64,000 nt of DNA from Lepiota brunneoincarnata (GCA_023014365.1 JAEBUN010000002.1:3782001-3846000); one strand, 5' to 3'; shown: positions 1 to 12,488, counted from the stretch's first letter. Notes: generated by a model not told the origin, from the sequence alone. Program-made: numbers and translations.

Positions 1-584
1 AGGGCACCCTCTGGCCAAGAATGTCGCTCCTGAGAAAATCTACCCCACTTATCTATGTGTTCTACCGTGACGGAACATTGTGTTTCTTCCCGTAAGCAAA
101 TCGTCTCAAAATGAGTGATAAATAATTGCTGAGGATTTGCGCACCAACCTATAGCATATTTGGTAGGAAGGCCTCTTTTGTCATACTGTCTCCACTTGGC
201 TGAACGGACTCCATGCAGTTGTCAACTTGCTCGGACTATTGGCAGGGTATCCACAATACCGGTCTGTTTCCATTGTGACGGGCTGGTCGGTGTGCGTCGT
301 TCGTTCCCTTCTCCATGACAAAGTAACTTACCCATTCATCAGCTGGCTTGTGGCTGTGTACTATCTTTGCGTAAGTCTTCACTCCCCGAGCGGTGCGCTG
401 GTTTTATCAGATTCATCAGGGAACGCGCTTGATCATCAATCTCCAAAGTGCAAATTGCAAGCTTACACAGACCCTAGCTTCGAAGAGGCTTGCCACCTTA
501 CAGTTCGCCCATTCAAACCGAGAGACTACCAATTCGACGAACCGTGTTGGTGACTCCGTTGCCATCGTAGAAGAAGCGGTTTGA
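1..584 (+). CDS. DUF6533-like membrane protein, 3' part (array copy A, cut by window edge)
   Basis: Only the 3' end of the gene is present. The first ~100 bases match the start of the same segment at about 3697 and 6722, which encodes the family-type stretch ending YVFYRDGTLFF. A further exon near 227-370 encodes a membrane segment, and the last exon carries GTRLIINL and ends VEEAV with a stop at 582-584. This C-terminal exon is open in all three array copies. The family assignment comes from copies B and C and from recall of basidiomycete DUF6533 proteins. Function is unknown. The frame between exons was not fully resolved, so decay cannot be excluded. Confidence 0.4.
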
Positions 585-884
585 AAATTCCTCCTTCACT
601 CATTTGTTGCTTTGACGAACATTGGCAATGCTATCCGTAATTATGTATATATTTCTCTTGGTTGTACAGACTTGTCAAATGAGAGGAGATACAAAGTGCT
701 AGTCTTCACGTCTATAATTCAGCACTCTCAGAGACTTGAAAGCCACTTACCAACTCACATCCGAACCCAACTTAAAAATGCACCTATATGAAATCCTTGT
801 GTATGTGGGCATGGTTCGGTCCGAGCACATCGTTCATGTCCCAACTGAGACATGTGATGTCTGCACGAAGTCCTGGACACATGA

Positions 885-1275
885 CCTCTCTTCGCTATAG
901 GTCAACATGCCCTATCCACTCTGGGTTTACGCCTCCTCGATTTGCTATGGGCGTATGGTCCCTCTATCCCCTTCCATATGGGCTTATGCACCCGCTGTTT
1001 GCCATAGATCAACACACCCCCTATTCGCCTCTATTGGCAACGGGGCCATGCACCCTCTTGCCATTTGAACCGCCTTTTGGGGGTGAGCATGCCTCGCCAG
1101 CACCGCATCGACTGGGGCGGTTCTTGGGTAACCCGACTACGCTCTCCTCCTCAACCTCACCACCCTGGGTCTACGGGGCTTGAGGGAAGCCCCGTTCCCC
1201 TCTCCTAGCCTACACAATATCGAGTTTTATCATTATACATCACTCGCAATTTATAACACATGTCTTATATTATCT
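885..1275. repeat. Minisatellite-like insertion in array copy A
   Basis: This stretch is absent from the equivalent place in the next unit, where sequence runs straight from the homologue of 880 to that of about 1290. It contains imperfect direct repeats starting near 891, 941 and 998 (TTCGCTATAGG, TTTGCTATGGG, TTTGCCATAGA) and a further CTATTGGC block near 1031, giving an irregular 50-57 base period. Near its right end, ACGGGGCT (about 1172) and AGCCCCGT (about 1187) form a short inverted repeat. No target-site duplication or long terminal repeat is evident. Confidence 0.5.
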
Positions 1276-1621
1276 GGATCCTTCACAGCACAAGGGATTG
1301 GAGTCGCTCTTCGAGGAATACAAGGCGCAAGGTTCTAGCATGAAACAGATGATTAGGCTCGAATCAAATGTTCGACTGCGTGTGTTTATTGGTCGATCCT
1401 TGGCACTACTATTCGAGGAGAAAGCTAAATCACAGTGTCTCCCCAGTGACCTCTTCTTGCGGACAGCGGAGTAAAAAGGCAATCCATCTCATTTATTAAC
1501 AACGCAAAAATCTGGTACCTCATTAGTTGGCCGTACCCATGGCGGAGCACCAATTGGGATATTCTTCAAGGAACCGCTTGCATCGGGGTGCAAAGAGCAT
1601 TAGACTACCCATTCGAATGAA

Positions 1622-1935
1622 GTGACAAAACACTTATTAATTAGTAATGCATTGTGCTATATAAGTAAATACCTGTTAAGTACACCCATCCCTTGATAGT
1701 GAACACCGAGTTTCATGCCTTGTGTCCATTTTGACAGGATGGGACCTTAGACTAGACAAATCCTATTATGTGAAGGGGAGTTACATATAAAGAACCTTCA
1801 AACTTGACTGAAACTGTAGGCTTACCAAATCACACTATTATAAATACATCATCATCAGTGATTGTTGATCAACTCGAGCTAGTGATTAGTGATCAGCATG
1901 TCACCGATATTATTGACTCTATTCAGTTCAACATC
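1622..1935. repeat. AT-rich insertion in array copy A spacer
   Basis: Flanking sequence ending CATTCGA and resuming ACTGTC(A/G)ATGAAAA is nearly contiguous in the next unit (about 4950-4990), but here about 310 bases intervene. The inserted sequence is AT-rich with short palindromic pieces such as ATTAATTAGTAAT and contains no plausible protein. The size and composition would suit a non-autonomous element, but no clear terminal inverted repeat or target-site duplication was found. Confidence 0.4.
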
Positions 1936-2370
1936 AAACTGTCAATGAAAATGTGAACAAATACCTCAGTTCCGAATAGTGATCAGTGAGATAATCAGAA
2001 TTGCCCACCTTAGGTTAAGCTTGGTTGAGAGTTTGGGGCACACTCGGCAATTGATGTGATTGATGGCTTGAGGTAACATACAAATTAATCTTGAGGCCGT
2101 GTTCGAACCCAAAAGATCCATTCGCGTTTTTATTATTTTGGCAAGACGCCTACATGCGTGTGCGAGTAGTTGGTGGTTGCTCAGGTGTAACTCTCCACTA
2201 GGCATCAATCGAGCCAACCAGGTATAGAAGTACTACTGTTCAGCACCTATCTCAGACTGAAATTCTAGCGTCGCCTACTAGCCAGGTTCATGTTTAAATG
2301 GGAGCCCGACGGTGATGGTGCGATTACGACCTCACCAACTCCCGCTCCCCCCCCCCAAGTCTACAGGAAG

Positions 2371-4291
2371 ATGTCTGACTGGGACCTCACATACGATGAC
2401 TTTGAATGGGATTTTCGGACCAAGCGAGTCAAGATCTACAGTGACTGTATGATTTCGCTGTTGCCACCGATGAGCACAGGATAAATAATCTGATTCTTTG
2501 CCAGGCATCGCGCTCGCGCTAATCCTCTATGACTCCCTCCTCATGCTTCCACGGGAGGTGAGTGTAGGCTGGCTGATATCTCACCATCCGGTTCACTCAT
2601 GGAAGTGCAGGTTGACCACATCTACCGGTATTTACATTGGAGATTGCTTAAGTGGCATCCGGCACTCATTAACATCGCTGTAGAGGACCATGGTCAATCA
2701 TCCGGTCTATGTATATTTCATTTCGTTTGTCCGCCATTACATACCTTTTGTACGTCCCCCATTGTTCCTTCCCCAGCTTGCGGGCCCGCTCAACGGACTC
2801 CAGACTCTACATTTATTGTATGTGTCACTGATTCAGTAGTCTGCTCATCACCAACAAACATACTGCGACATCTCAGCCCACGAGACAAATTATATTCCTT
2901 CTTCAGTAGGTCCACTTTGCCGATATTTTCCCCAGAGGCTCAACTGTTCGCAAGATGTAGGCTATTGTTTGGATCTGTGATATCCGTCTCAATTCTTTCT
3001 TAGCTGTGGCACTTTGGTATTTCTCCCATCGCTGTACGTGCAAGGTCACTTCTCATAACCCTTGACCAACGATCTGGTTTAGTCTCCGAGATGTTGTACT
3101 CCCTGCAACAATGAAAGCACTGCTAGTTCTACGATTGTGTGCGCTATGGGACTTTAACTCCATGGGTGAGTGTTTTCAGTGTGATATCCAGACCTCTGAC
3201 CATTAATCTGAGATTGTCAATAGTTATTATCATTCTTGGTTTTGCAACAGCAGGTACATCCCGCTTGTCGGAGAGCCACAAATATAGTTTGACTGATGCA
3301 CACCTGTACTGTAGTCGAACTACTTGTGCGTCGGACACGTTTACGCTTGGGTCATGCCATTAACAGTGAATCAGACAGGTGTAATATTCGTAATTTTAAT
3401 CGGAATCGCTGAAGAACCATACCGTATCAATGCATATCCATTGCATGGCTGCTTTTTTGACTTTCCAAAAGACATCCAACACAGCTTAATTCACTATACG
3501 GATATGGCAACCTGGTTAGTACTTTTGATGTAGAAAATGCAAGACGCTGACGTCAAGAAGGATCTCCCGATGTGTTTGCAGTGGTATGACCCTATGCTTA
3601 TGTCCGCCCCGCCCACCCAATCCCATTCGCTGTAGGTGTCGAGGTCGTGTTAACACTCGTCAAGCTTTATCAATGCATCAACTTGATTGGTCCCTCAGAG
3701 GGCACACTCTGGAAAAGAATGTCACGCTTGAAAAGACATACCCCGATTATCTACGTGTTCTACCGCGATGGAACACTCTTTTTCCTTCCGTGAGTAAAGC
3801 ACCTTGGACGTATAGATGATACATGATCGCTGAGGATATTGGTCCTGCTCACCATACAGGATATTTGGTATGAGAGTATTTCGTGTAGTAATGTCTCCGC
3901 TGATCAGAGTGAGCACATGCTGCAGTTGTCAATTTACTTGGACTCTTGGCAGCATTTCCGCAATATCGACTAATTGCCATTGTGACGAGTTGGTCAGAGT
4001 GCGCCGTTCGTCCCCTGCTCGATGAGAAAGTAGCTTACCTATTAATTAGCTGGCTTGTGGTTGTGCACTATCTTTGCGTAAGTCCCCACTCCTCGTGCAG
4101 TGCGCTGGTTTTACCAAATTCATCAGGGAACGCGCTTGATCATCAATCTCCGCAATGCAAACTGCAAGCTTACACAAACCCTAGCCTCAAAGAGGCTCGC
4201 CACCTTACAATTCGCCCATTCAAATCGAGAGACTGCTAATTCGGCGAATCGTGTTCATGACTCCAATGCCATCGTAGAGGAAGTAGTTTAA
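2371..4291 (+). CDS. DUF6533-like integral membrane protein (array copy B)
   Basis: A multi-exon gene. Exon 1 starts MSDWDLTYDDFEW. The next exon encodes GIALALILYDSLLMLPRE, matching the family hallmark of a first membrane helix followed by YD.LL...REV. Later exons encode VDHIYRGPWSIIRSM after removal of a short intron, TLLVLRLCALWDFN-like sequence near 3117, YVFYRDGTLFFLP near 3750 and a C-terminal exon GTRLIINLRNANC ending at 4291. These are the landmarks I recall for basidiomycete DUF6533 proteins (about seven helices, unknown function). The frame in the middle (about 2690-3070) was not resolved, so an indel or an unrecognised intron is possible. It may be functional or recently decayed. 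Confidence 0.45.
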
Positions 4292-5407
4292 ATTTTTTGT
4301 TTACTCTTTTTTTCTGTTTCGAGCTACATTGGCGATGCTATCCGTAATTATGTATTTATTTCTCTCGGTTGTATAGACTTGTCAAATCGGAGGGGATGCA
4401 AAGTGCTGGTCCCCACATCTATAATCCGCACTCTCAGAGACTCGAAAGCCGCTTGCCAATTCACATTCGAACCTGACTCAAAAAGGCACTTCGTTCCATG
4501 GGTGGACATGGTTCGGTCTGAGCACATCTTTCATGTCCTGACTGAGACGTGTCGCGTCTGCGCAGGGTCCCTCACTACGTAGGGCTCGGAGTCGTGGACT
4601 TTGTGAAGTTAGGGGACAGCGCCTGATTGGCGCTGCTCTTACAAGAATACAAGGTCTGACACGCGAGCATGAGACGGATGATTAAACCCCACTTGATCAA
4701 ATGTTCGACGAGTATATCCATTTCAAATCCAGGTCGATCCCAGCACTACTGTTCGAGAGAAAAAATAAACCAGTAGCCCCCTCGGTGGTCTCTTCTTGCG
4801 GAAGGCTGAGCGGAAAGCGATCCATCTCGTTCATTAATGGCGCAAAGATCTGGTACCCGTTAGTTGGCCGTGCCCATGACAGAGCACCGATTGGGATATT
4901 CCTCAAGGCAGCCGCTTGCATCGGAGTACAAAGGGCATTAGTACTACTCATTCGAGAACATAGCGCACGTTTCGGACTGTCGATGAAAACGTGAACAAAC
5001 GCCTCAGTTCCGAATAGCGATCGGCGATAACAGTGAGATAATCAAAATTGCCCGCCCTGGGTTAAGCTTAGTCGAGAGTCTAGGATACATTCAGCGATTG
5101 GTGTGATGGCTTGAGGTCACATTCAAATTGATCTTGAGGCTGTGTTCGGAACCCAAAAAATCTGTTCGCGTTGTGCTGGGAATGGCAAGACGCCTACAAA
5201 CGTGTGTAGGTAGCTGATGATCACTCAAGTGTAGCTCTCGACGGGCATCAATCGAGCCGACCAGGTATAGAAGTAGTTTGAGCACCTATTTAAGACTGAA
5301 ATTCTAGCGCCCCTTACTAACCAGACTCATATTTAAATGGGAGTCCGACGGTGATGGTGAGATCACCCGACCTCACCAAGTCTCGTTCCCCCTCAAGTCT
5401 ACAGAAG
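4292..5407. other. Array spacer between copies B and C
   Basis: Homologous to 585-2370 minus the two insertions described there. No convincing gene. The open stretch near 4701-4994 has a counterpart in the previous unit that is interrupted, so it is probably not coding. Confidence 0.5.
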
Positions 5408-7325
5408 ATGTCCGACTGGGGCCTCACATACGATGCCATTGAATGGGATCTTTGGACTGGGCGAGTCAGAGGCTACGGTGACTGTATGATTTCATTATTG
5501 CCACTGATGGGCATGGGATAATCTTTACAAGGTATCGCACTCTCGCTGGTCGTTTATGACTCCATCCTCATGCTGCCACGGGAGGTGAGCCTAGGCTGGG
5601 TAATATTTTACCATCCGGGTCGCTCATGGAAGTGCAGGTTGACCACATCTACCGGTATTTACACTGGAGACTGCTCAAGTGGCATTCAGCACTCATTAAC
5701 ATCGCTGTAGAGGACCATGGTCAATCATCCGATCTATGTATATTTCATTTCGTTTATCCACCGTTACATGCCTTTTGTACGTCTCTCATTGCTCCTTCCC
5801 TGGCTCGCGGGCCCGCTCAACGGACTCCAGACTCTACATTTATTGTATGTGTCACTGATTCAGTAGTCTGCTCGTCACCGACAAACATACTGCAACATCT
5901 CAGCCCACGAGACAAATTATATTCCTTCTTCAGTAGGTCCACTTCACCGATATTTCCCCCGGAGGCTCAACTGTTCGCAAGGTGTAGGCTATCGTTCGGA
6001 TCTGTGATATTTGTCTCAATCTTTTCTTAGCTGTGGCGCTTTGGCATTCCTCCCACCGCTGTACGTATAAGGTCACTTCTCATAGCCCTTGACCAACGAT
6101 CTGGGTTAGTCTCCGGGACGTTGTACTCCCTGTAACAATGAAAACATTGCTAGTTCTGCGATTGTGTGCGCTATGGGACTTTAACTTCATAGGTGAGTCT
6201 TTTCAGTGTGATACCCAGACCTCTGACCATCGGTCTGGGGGTGTCAATAGTTATTATCATTCTTGGTTTTGCAACAGCAGGTTCATCCCGCTTGTCAGAG
6301 ATCCACAAATATATTTTGACTGATGCACACCTGTACGATAGTCGAACTACTTGTGCGTCGGACATGTTTATACTTGGATCACGCCATTAACAGTGAATCA
6401 GACAGGTGTAATGTTCGTAATTTTAGTCGGAATTATTGAGGAACCAAACCGGGTCAATGCATATCCATTGCATGGCTGCGTTTTCCATTTCTTAACACAC
6501 ACCCGATACGGCTTAATTCACTATACGGATATGGCAACCTGGTTAGTACTTCTGATGTAGAAAATGCGGACGCTGATATCAAGAAGGATTTCCCGATGTG
6601 TTTGTAGCGGTATGACCCTATGATTATGTCCGCCTCACCCACTCAATCTTATTCGCTGTAGGTGTCGAGGTCGTGTTAACACTCGCCAAGCTTTATCAAT
6701 TCATCAAGTTGATTGGGCCTTCGGAGGGCACACTCTGGCATAAAATGTCGCGCTTGAGAAAACACACTCCGATTATCTATGTGTTCTATCGCGATGGGAC
6801 ACTCTTTTTCATTCCGTGAGTAAATCATCTTGGACGCATAACTGATGCATGATCATTGAGGGCAATGGCTCTACTCGTAATACAGGATATTTGGTAGGGG
6901 AGCATTTCGTATAATAACGTCTCCACTGATCAGAGCGAGCGCACGCTGCAGTTGTCAATTTACTTGGACTCTTGGCAGCATTTCCGCAATATCGACCGAT
7001 TTCCATTGCAACGAGCTGGTCGGAGTACGTCGTTCACTCCCTGCTCGATAAGAAAGTAGCTTACCTATTATTAGCTGGGTTGTGGTTGTGCACTATCTCT
7101 GCGTAAGCCGTCCCTCTTTGCGCGGTATGTTGATTCTTTTTTTATCATATTCATCAGGGAACGCGCTTGATCATCAATATCCGGGAAGCAAACTGCAAGT
7201 TTACGGAAACCCTGGCGTCGGTGAGGGCCACTGTAACACAATTCCAGGAATCACAGCGGCAACCTACAACTTATTCGATGACTCTCATTGAGAGTCCTGT
7301 CGACATCATGGAGGAGGCTCGTTGA
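5408..7325 (+). CDS. DUF6533-like integral membrane protein (array copy C, last copy)
   Basis: Same exon plan as copy B: MSDWGLTYDAIEWD start, an intron beginning GTGACTG, then GIALSLVVYDSILMLPRE, then after another intron VDHIYRGPWSIIRSMYI. These are followed by TLLVLRLCALWDFN near 6145, YVFYRDGTLFF near 6780 and a C-terminal exon from about 7158 (GTRLIINIREANCKF) to a TGA at 7323-7325. The C-terminal exon differs more from copies A and B than those do from each other. Function unknown; seven-helix membrane topology is expected from the family. The frame around 5760-6040 is uncertain, so the gene may be damaged. Confidence 0.45.
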
Positions 7326-8163
7326 AATTCTCGCTCACGCTTTATCTGTCTCAGGGTGTTGTTGATGTAGCGGTCCTATTTACGATTGTCTATTTAATGA
7401 ATCAGTTTCTGCCGTTGACATTGTGTATTGACTATCGGCGTTATAAGGGGTAATGTGAAGAGACTTCCGATGCATAGGCAGCTATCATTCTTCCAAGAGT
7501 ACCACCTGAACGTCCTTATCGCGGGGCATCATTAGTAGCTCTGCGTCAAAGTCGACCTGGTAGGCATGTAGAAAAGTAGTATGGCGGTCATGGTTGCAAT
7601 TACCTTTTTTTGGCGCCTAGCAGCTCTGAGTGTTCCGTTTAAAGCTTCCACTGTGAATAGTTAGAAATGCAAGGAGATTGTCGTGGGTAAGTACTCACAA
7701 GTGTTCGCGGTTTTATCAAAAAGAATACCATACGAGATGGTTGGTTTGCCTTCGCCATTTATAGTACCATGTTCCTTGATGGTATCTGTGCAGAGCTACA
7801 GCAACAAGCGTGTCTTTTATTATTCGACTCACCCCTGAGGATACCAATTTCGTGGGCGGTGTTCATGAGGGTGGGAGTGGCAGTTGTGTTTGTCAATGTT
7901 TGATATTGCGGGTGACACCAAACACACCGTATGTCAATCACCCGACGGCAGTAAACCTACAGCTATTCCTGTACTATTCAAAAAAGTCGTGCGAGTCTAA
8001 GCAAGGGAGGTGAACGTGCAAATGCTGTGCACAATATTCTAACGATAATGTGCCTTGCAGGGTCTGCTGAGTGACTTTGGAGGGTTGGCTGACCTTCAGT
8101 TACATCATCACCCGCCAGCCGCCCACTCATCCCATTGCAATTGCGGGTCGGTCAGGTTGGCCC
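7326..8163. other. Intergenic region / 5-phosphatase promoter
   Basis: No supported gene. Short open frames exist (for example 7810-8013) but lack homology signals and consistent splice sites. The last few hundred bases presumably hold the promoter and 5' UTR of the gene starting at 8164. Confidence 0.5.
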
Positions 8164-11100
8164 ATGGACTCCCCAGATATCGACGGCGGGTCGCTGCGGG
8201 CGGTCAAGAGCCTCCGATCCAAGTTTGAACAGCTGGCTGTTGACACCTCGAGTGTTGCACGGCGGCCTTCGAGCAGCACAGGCGATCTTCTTGTGACGGA
8301 TCCTTCAAGTCCGAGGTACAGGCGACCGTCTGGCTCACACTTGGACCTTTTCGCGCCCCAGGCGCCCCTGCACACATCTTCATCCTCCTCTGATCTCAAA
8401 GTCGCTGCAAAGCGCCTACCGCCACCCCCGCCCCCACCTCGCAACTCCAAGCTCGTATCATCACCCAAATCATCCCGTTCTCCTTCCCCATTGCCCGCTA
8501 CTCAGCTAGGAATGTTGGGCGAGGAACCAGATTTACAAGGAGTCGCTGCGCTCAAGAACAAGTTGTAAGTCGTCATTCGCTATGTACTCTGGCTTCCCAT
8601 TAACAGTGGCTAGTGACTCTCCTTCAGGTGGAAACTCATCACCAGCCCCGAGCACTATCCCCGCCATAGTTGAATTCCCCCCAAAACCCATACTACCGCC
8701 CCGGCCTGTCAGAAACGGAGAACCAAGTCAACTTTCTGCATCGCCAAACAGCACTGAGTCATCCTCCCCTGAGCCCTCACCCCCCCGTCCTGCTACTCCC
8801 TTGCAACATCACCGACCTCCTCCACCAATACCAAGATCCCGAAGTCCCCGCCCTTCAGTGGAGCCGGAACCCGGTGTAGCCTCCATCAAAGCCCGTTTGT
8901 AAGTGACGCTCTTACCCTGAATAGGTTAGCCACTTATATTACTCTAAGGTCATCGCCTCTTCCTCTGAATTCTCCAATCTCGCGTCAAAACACGCCCAAG
9001 GGTTCTGCAAAACCCGCGATTCCACCTCGTCCTCCCAAAGCTGCTGAAGTTTCTCCTCCAACGATTGTCTTGGTTGATAACGTCGCCAGGAGTCCCGACT
9101 CTATCTCCTTGAACTGTGACAGCGGGGGGATTACACTCTCGCCGTCCATCCCGTCCACAGTCCCCTCAAGATCTATTGAAATAGACACTACCGGATTCAA
9201 TCCAAGTGATCCAATCCAGATATCACCCGAGGGCGACGTTGGCCAACCTGCCCCGCCGTCGAAAACGTTTCGTACTGTCATGCCCCCTCCGCCTCGACAT
9301 CATAGCACCTTATCTCCTGTCATCGGAGACGCGAGCATACCGTCCCTGAAACAATCCGCGCAACCCCCACCCCGGCCTACTCGTCGTGTGACTTCTTATC
9401 CCGAGGAACCCATATCCACCTCACCTCGCCCAGCCGATCGTGTACCCGCAAGTATATCAGAACGGAAAATCTCTCACTTTGAATAAGCTTCCACCGCCAC
9501 CGACCCGGTCCATTGGACTAGGGGACAAGCTTCCGCCTCCTCGTCGACCACCGTCGCCTGAATCCGGGGAGGAGTCTGGTGAGGAAGACGACCCCAAAGC
9601 TCAGGCAGCGGATAGTATGCCAGATAGTAGTACATCCTCGCGTCGTCCACCTGTTTTCGATGTTCGTGAATGGGTGAGCGAGCCGAAGATACAAATGCCC
9701 TCACATTCTGGGGCACTGGTGGTTTCGGGCTCGAGTGTTGCTATCGGCCACGGGCATCACATCAAAATTTATGATCTTATGCTGATGGACGTCCCGGTGC
9801 TTAGTTTGGATACGAGGGAGATAGGGGCAAAGGAAGCGAGAGTGACCGCGATGGAGTTTCGGCCAGTTGCAGTCAAAGCGGATCGTGGAGCATTGCTTTG
9901 GATAGGAACCAAGGAGGGGCATTTGTTCGAGCTCGACATTAGGACTGGGTACATCACCGCTGCGAAGCATATTGCACATCCTCATCCTATTACGCATATA
10001 TTCCGGCATGGGCGCTCAATGATCACGATTGATGAGGGGGGAAAGACCCTTATATTCTCACCTGGAGAAAACGGAGAAGATATCTCTTTGGTGTCTACAC
10101 AGCCTCGCATCGTACGCACGATAGAGAGGCAAGAATTTGTGAAACTACTGGATGGGAAGCTCTGGCTTGCAACACGGACTGAACAACATGCGCACGGGCA
10201 CCAGCGGCTTCCGATTATTCGTGTCTACGATATCTTCAACCCTTCAGTGGCAATAGGGAGGTCGCTTGTACCAACCGAACACGTCGGTTCTGTCACATCC
10301 GCGACTGTAATCCCAACACAACCGGATTTCGTGTATGTAGGACATGAAGAGGGCTATGTATCCATCTGGTCGCTGCGAGCAGATGATGGGTTTCCGAAAT
10401 GCGTTGAAGTGATGCGCTTGGCGACGTCGGATGTGTTGTGTCTGGAGGGCGTGAATGATAGGCTTTGGGTGGGTGCGCGGAATGGGATGATTTCGGCTTT
10501 TGACGTGTCCCAGAAGCCTTGGCTAGTAACAAACTGTTGGAATGCGCACCCGGGGTTGCCAGTGTCAAAGCTGATGGTGAATCATAACGCCATCGAAAAG
10601 AATGGGAAGTTGTGTGTTGTTAGTGTGGGGAGGGATGGGTTTTTGAGGTTGTGGGATGGGTTGTTGGGGGTAGATTGGATTGGTTGGTTCCAAATTTTTC
10701 TTTATTTTGCGTTCAATCGTTAAGCGTTGATCCATATACAGATAACGAATTGCAGAAGAGTGAACAATCGTTCAGCTCACTCCGCGACCTCTCGATGCTC
10801 CTCGTCTCGTGGAATTGTGACTCTGCAAGGCCAGATTCCCTTGTGACCGACCCCGCCAATTTTGAATTTTTGCACGAGACGCTCAATACTATCGATTCTC
10901 CTGACATCATCGCATTCGGGTTCCAAGAAGTCATCGATCTCGAGAGTCGGAAGATGACAGCCAAAAATGTGTTACTTGGAGGGAAGAAGAAGGCGGAAGA
11001 TAATGGACTCAGCGATAAAGTGACGGGGGCGTATAAGAGGTGGTATGATCGGTTGACAGCAGCGGTGAGGACTGCGATGCCACCAACTTGTCCGTACTCA

Positions 11101-12043
11101 GTCGTGCATACGGAGAACCTGGTTGGACTTTTCACATGTATTTTTGTGAAGAATGAGGAGAGGGCTGGGTTGGGGGATGTTGCGGTCAAGACTATCAAAA
11201 GAGGAATGGGGGGACGATATGGAAACAAGGTGAGGACTCCCACTGGACTCCACGAACAGTCGGTGGCTGATATGAACCGAACGAAACCAGGGTGCTATCG
11301 TGGCAAGATTTGTGATCGGCGACTCGTCCATCTGTATCATCAATTGCCACCTCGCGGCAGGGCAAAATGCGGTTAGGAGGCGAAATGCGGACGCGTCAGG
11401 TATTCTAGAAGAGAAGGCGGTGTTTCCTGCAAGTGATCATTCCCTAGCTTATGTTGGGGGAGGTGATGGGTCGATGGTGTTGGATCATGAAATCGTGCTT
11501 GTGAGTTTACCCCCCTAAATCCCCTCGGTCGCACACACTTACCTGATTGACATGTGCCAGTTCCACGGTGACCTCAATTATCGCATCGACCACCGCCGGG
11601 ACGCCATCATCACTGCTATCCGAGCAGGCGACCTCTCAGCTCTACATCCGCACGACCAGCTCCTACGTGAGATCAAATATAATCGAGCTTGTCGCCTCCG
11701 CGGTTTCTCGGAAGGGCCGCTTACGTTCGCACCGACATACAAGTACGACCGCCGGTCCAATGAGTACGATACATCAGAGAAGCATCGTGCGCCCGCATGG
11801 TGTGATCGAATACTGTGGCGGTCGAGGGTGCAGTCGCGAGTAAGACTGAAAGAGTACCGGAGATATGAGGTAAATGTATCTGATCATCGACCTATCTCTG
11901 GGAGCTTTGAGATTACGGTGAAAGTTGTTGATCAAGTGGAGAGGGAGAGGCAGAAGAGGGAGGTGGAGAGGGTCTGGGTGGGTGTGGAGGAGAGATTGTT
12001 GAAGTCTGCACGCGAGTTTTATGTCAGTCAGATGCTGCTGTGA
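8164..12043 (+). CDS. Inositol polyphosphate 5-phosphatase with proline-rich and WD40-like regions
   Basis: Predicted to remove the 5-phosphate from phosphoinositides or inositol polyphosphates. Seven exons join in frame: 8164-8564, 8614-8898, 8949-9441, 9488-10659, 10725-11229, 11291-11500, 11561-12043, giving about 1182 residues. Residues 1-440 are proline-rich with polyproline runs suited to SH3 or profilin binding. About 440-783 resemble a WD40 beta-propeller (FLRLWDG, YVSIWSL). The C-terminal ~400 residues hold the catalytic signatures: VSWNCDSARP, GFQEVIDL, INCHLAAG, FHGDLNYRID (about 1023), PAWCDRILW (about 1100) and SDHRPI. No Sac1 domain precedes it, so it is not a classical synaptojanin; the WD40-plus-phosphatase plan is also known in plant 5PTases. 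The donors at 9442 (GTACCC) and 10660 (GTTGTT) are weak, so these two junctions are less certain. No frame breaks. Confidence 0.9.
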
Positions 12044-12488
12044 GGTGGGTTTAATGGCTGTCGGTTCTTCGGAATTCTTCGGACTAGCATTTGTATTTTG
12101 ACTTCTTTCTGAGATTTTTCATGGGACCTCTTACCCGCTATTGGACAAGATTACGATGCCGGGCTTAATGTGTAACTGGTGGACGAAGATGTATGGCAGT
12201 TCCAATATTCAGTAATCAATGGTGTGCCAAAAAAACTAGCAATAGCGCACTCCCGATAGGATAGACCATCCTATGTTAATCCCCCCGGTACCTATTAAAT
12301 ACTACTTTGAGCGTATATTCCGCATATCCTGGCGGTCTTGGGCGGAAGGATAACGACGGCCGAGTTAAGCCGGAGCGTGCGAACGACCCTGAAGGGTATA
12401 TCCGCTCTCAGCGCCAACGCTGCCGGGCTTGTTCAGCTCTCTTAATCAGCCAGCACATCGACACCTTTACTCAGGCCCAGTGAGCACG
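12044..12488. promoter_or_regulatory. Short intergenic region upstream of MCH1-like gene
   Basis: About 445 bases between a stop and an ATG on the same strand; it must hold the 3' end of the phosphatase transcript and the promoter of the transporter. A pyrimidine-rich or TATA element was not clearly recognised. Confidence 0.4.

Larger units (their letters stand above)
585..2289. other. Array inter-gene segment between copies A and B, with two extra insertions
   Basis: No credible gene is seen. The segment matches 4292-5335 along most of its length, so the repeat unit includes the spacer and not only the gene. It is about 670 bases longer than its counterpart. The extra length sits in two places: about 885-1275, which contains irregular direct repeats, and about 1622-1935, which is AT-rich. 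Short open frames here are degenerate and not conserved between copies. Confidence 0.6.
1..7325. repeat. Tandem array, ~3.0-kb unit, three copies (first partial)
   Basis: Equivalent points recur at 1/3697/6722 (GGGCAC.CTCTGG), 227/3935/6959 (TTGGACTCTTGGCAG), 2498/5530 and 2599/5626 (GTGCAGGTTGACCACATC). The unit is about 3025 bases, or about 3697 in the first copy because of two insertions. Identity between copies is high by eye in coding and spacer parts, which suggests fairly recent tandem duplication. Confidence 0.85.

Noticed and set aside
7810..8013. Small open frame before the 5-phosphatase gene
   Set aside because: No conservation clue; the region reads better as promoter/5' UTR.
9701..10009. 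Minus-strand frames opposite the WD40-like exon
   Set aside because: Shadow of a confidently read plus-strand exon.
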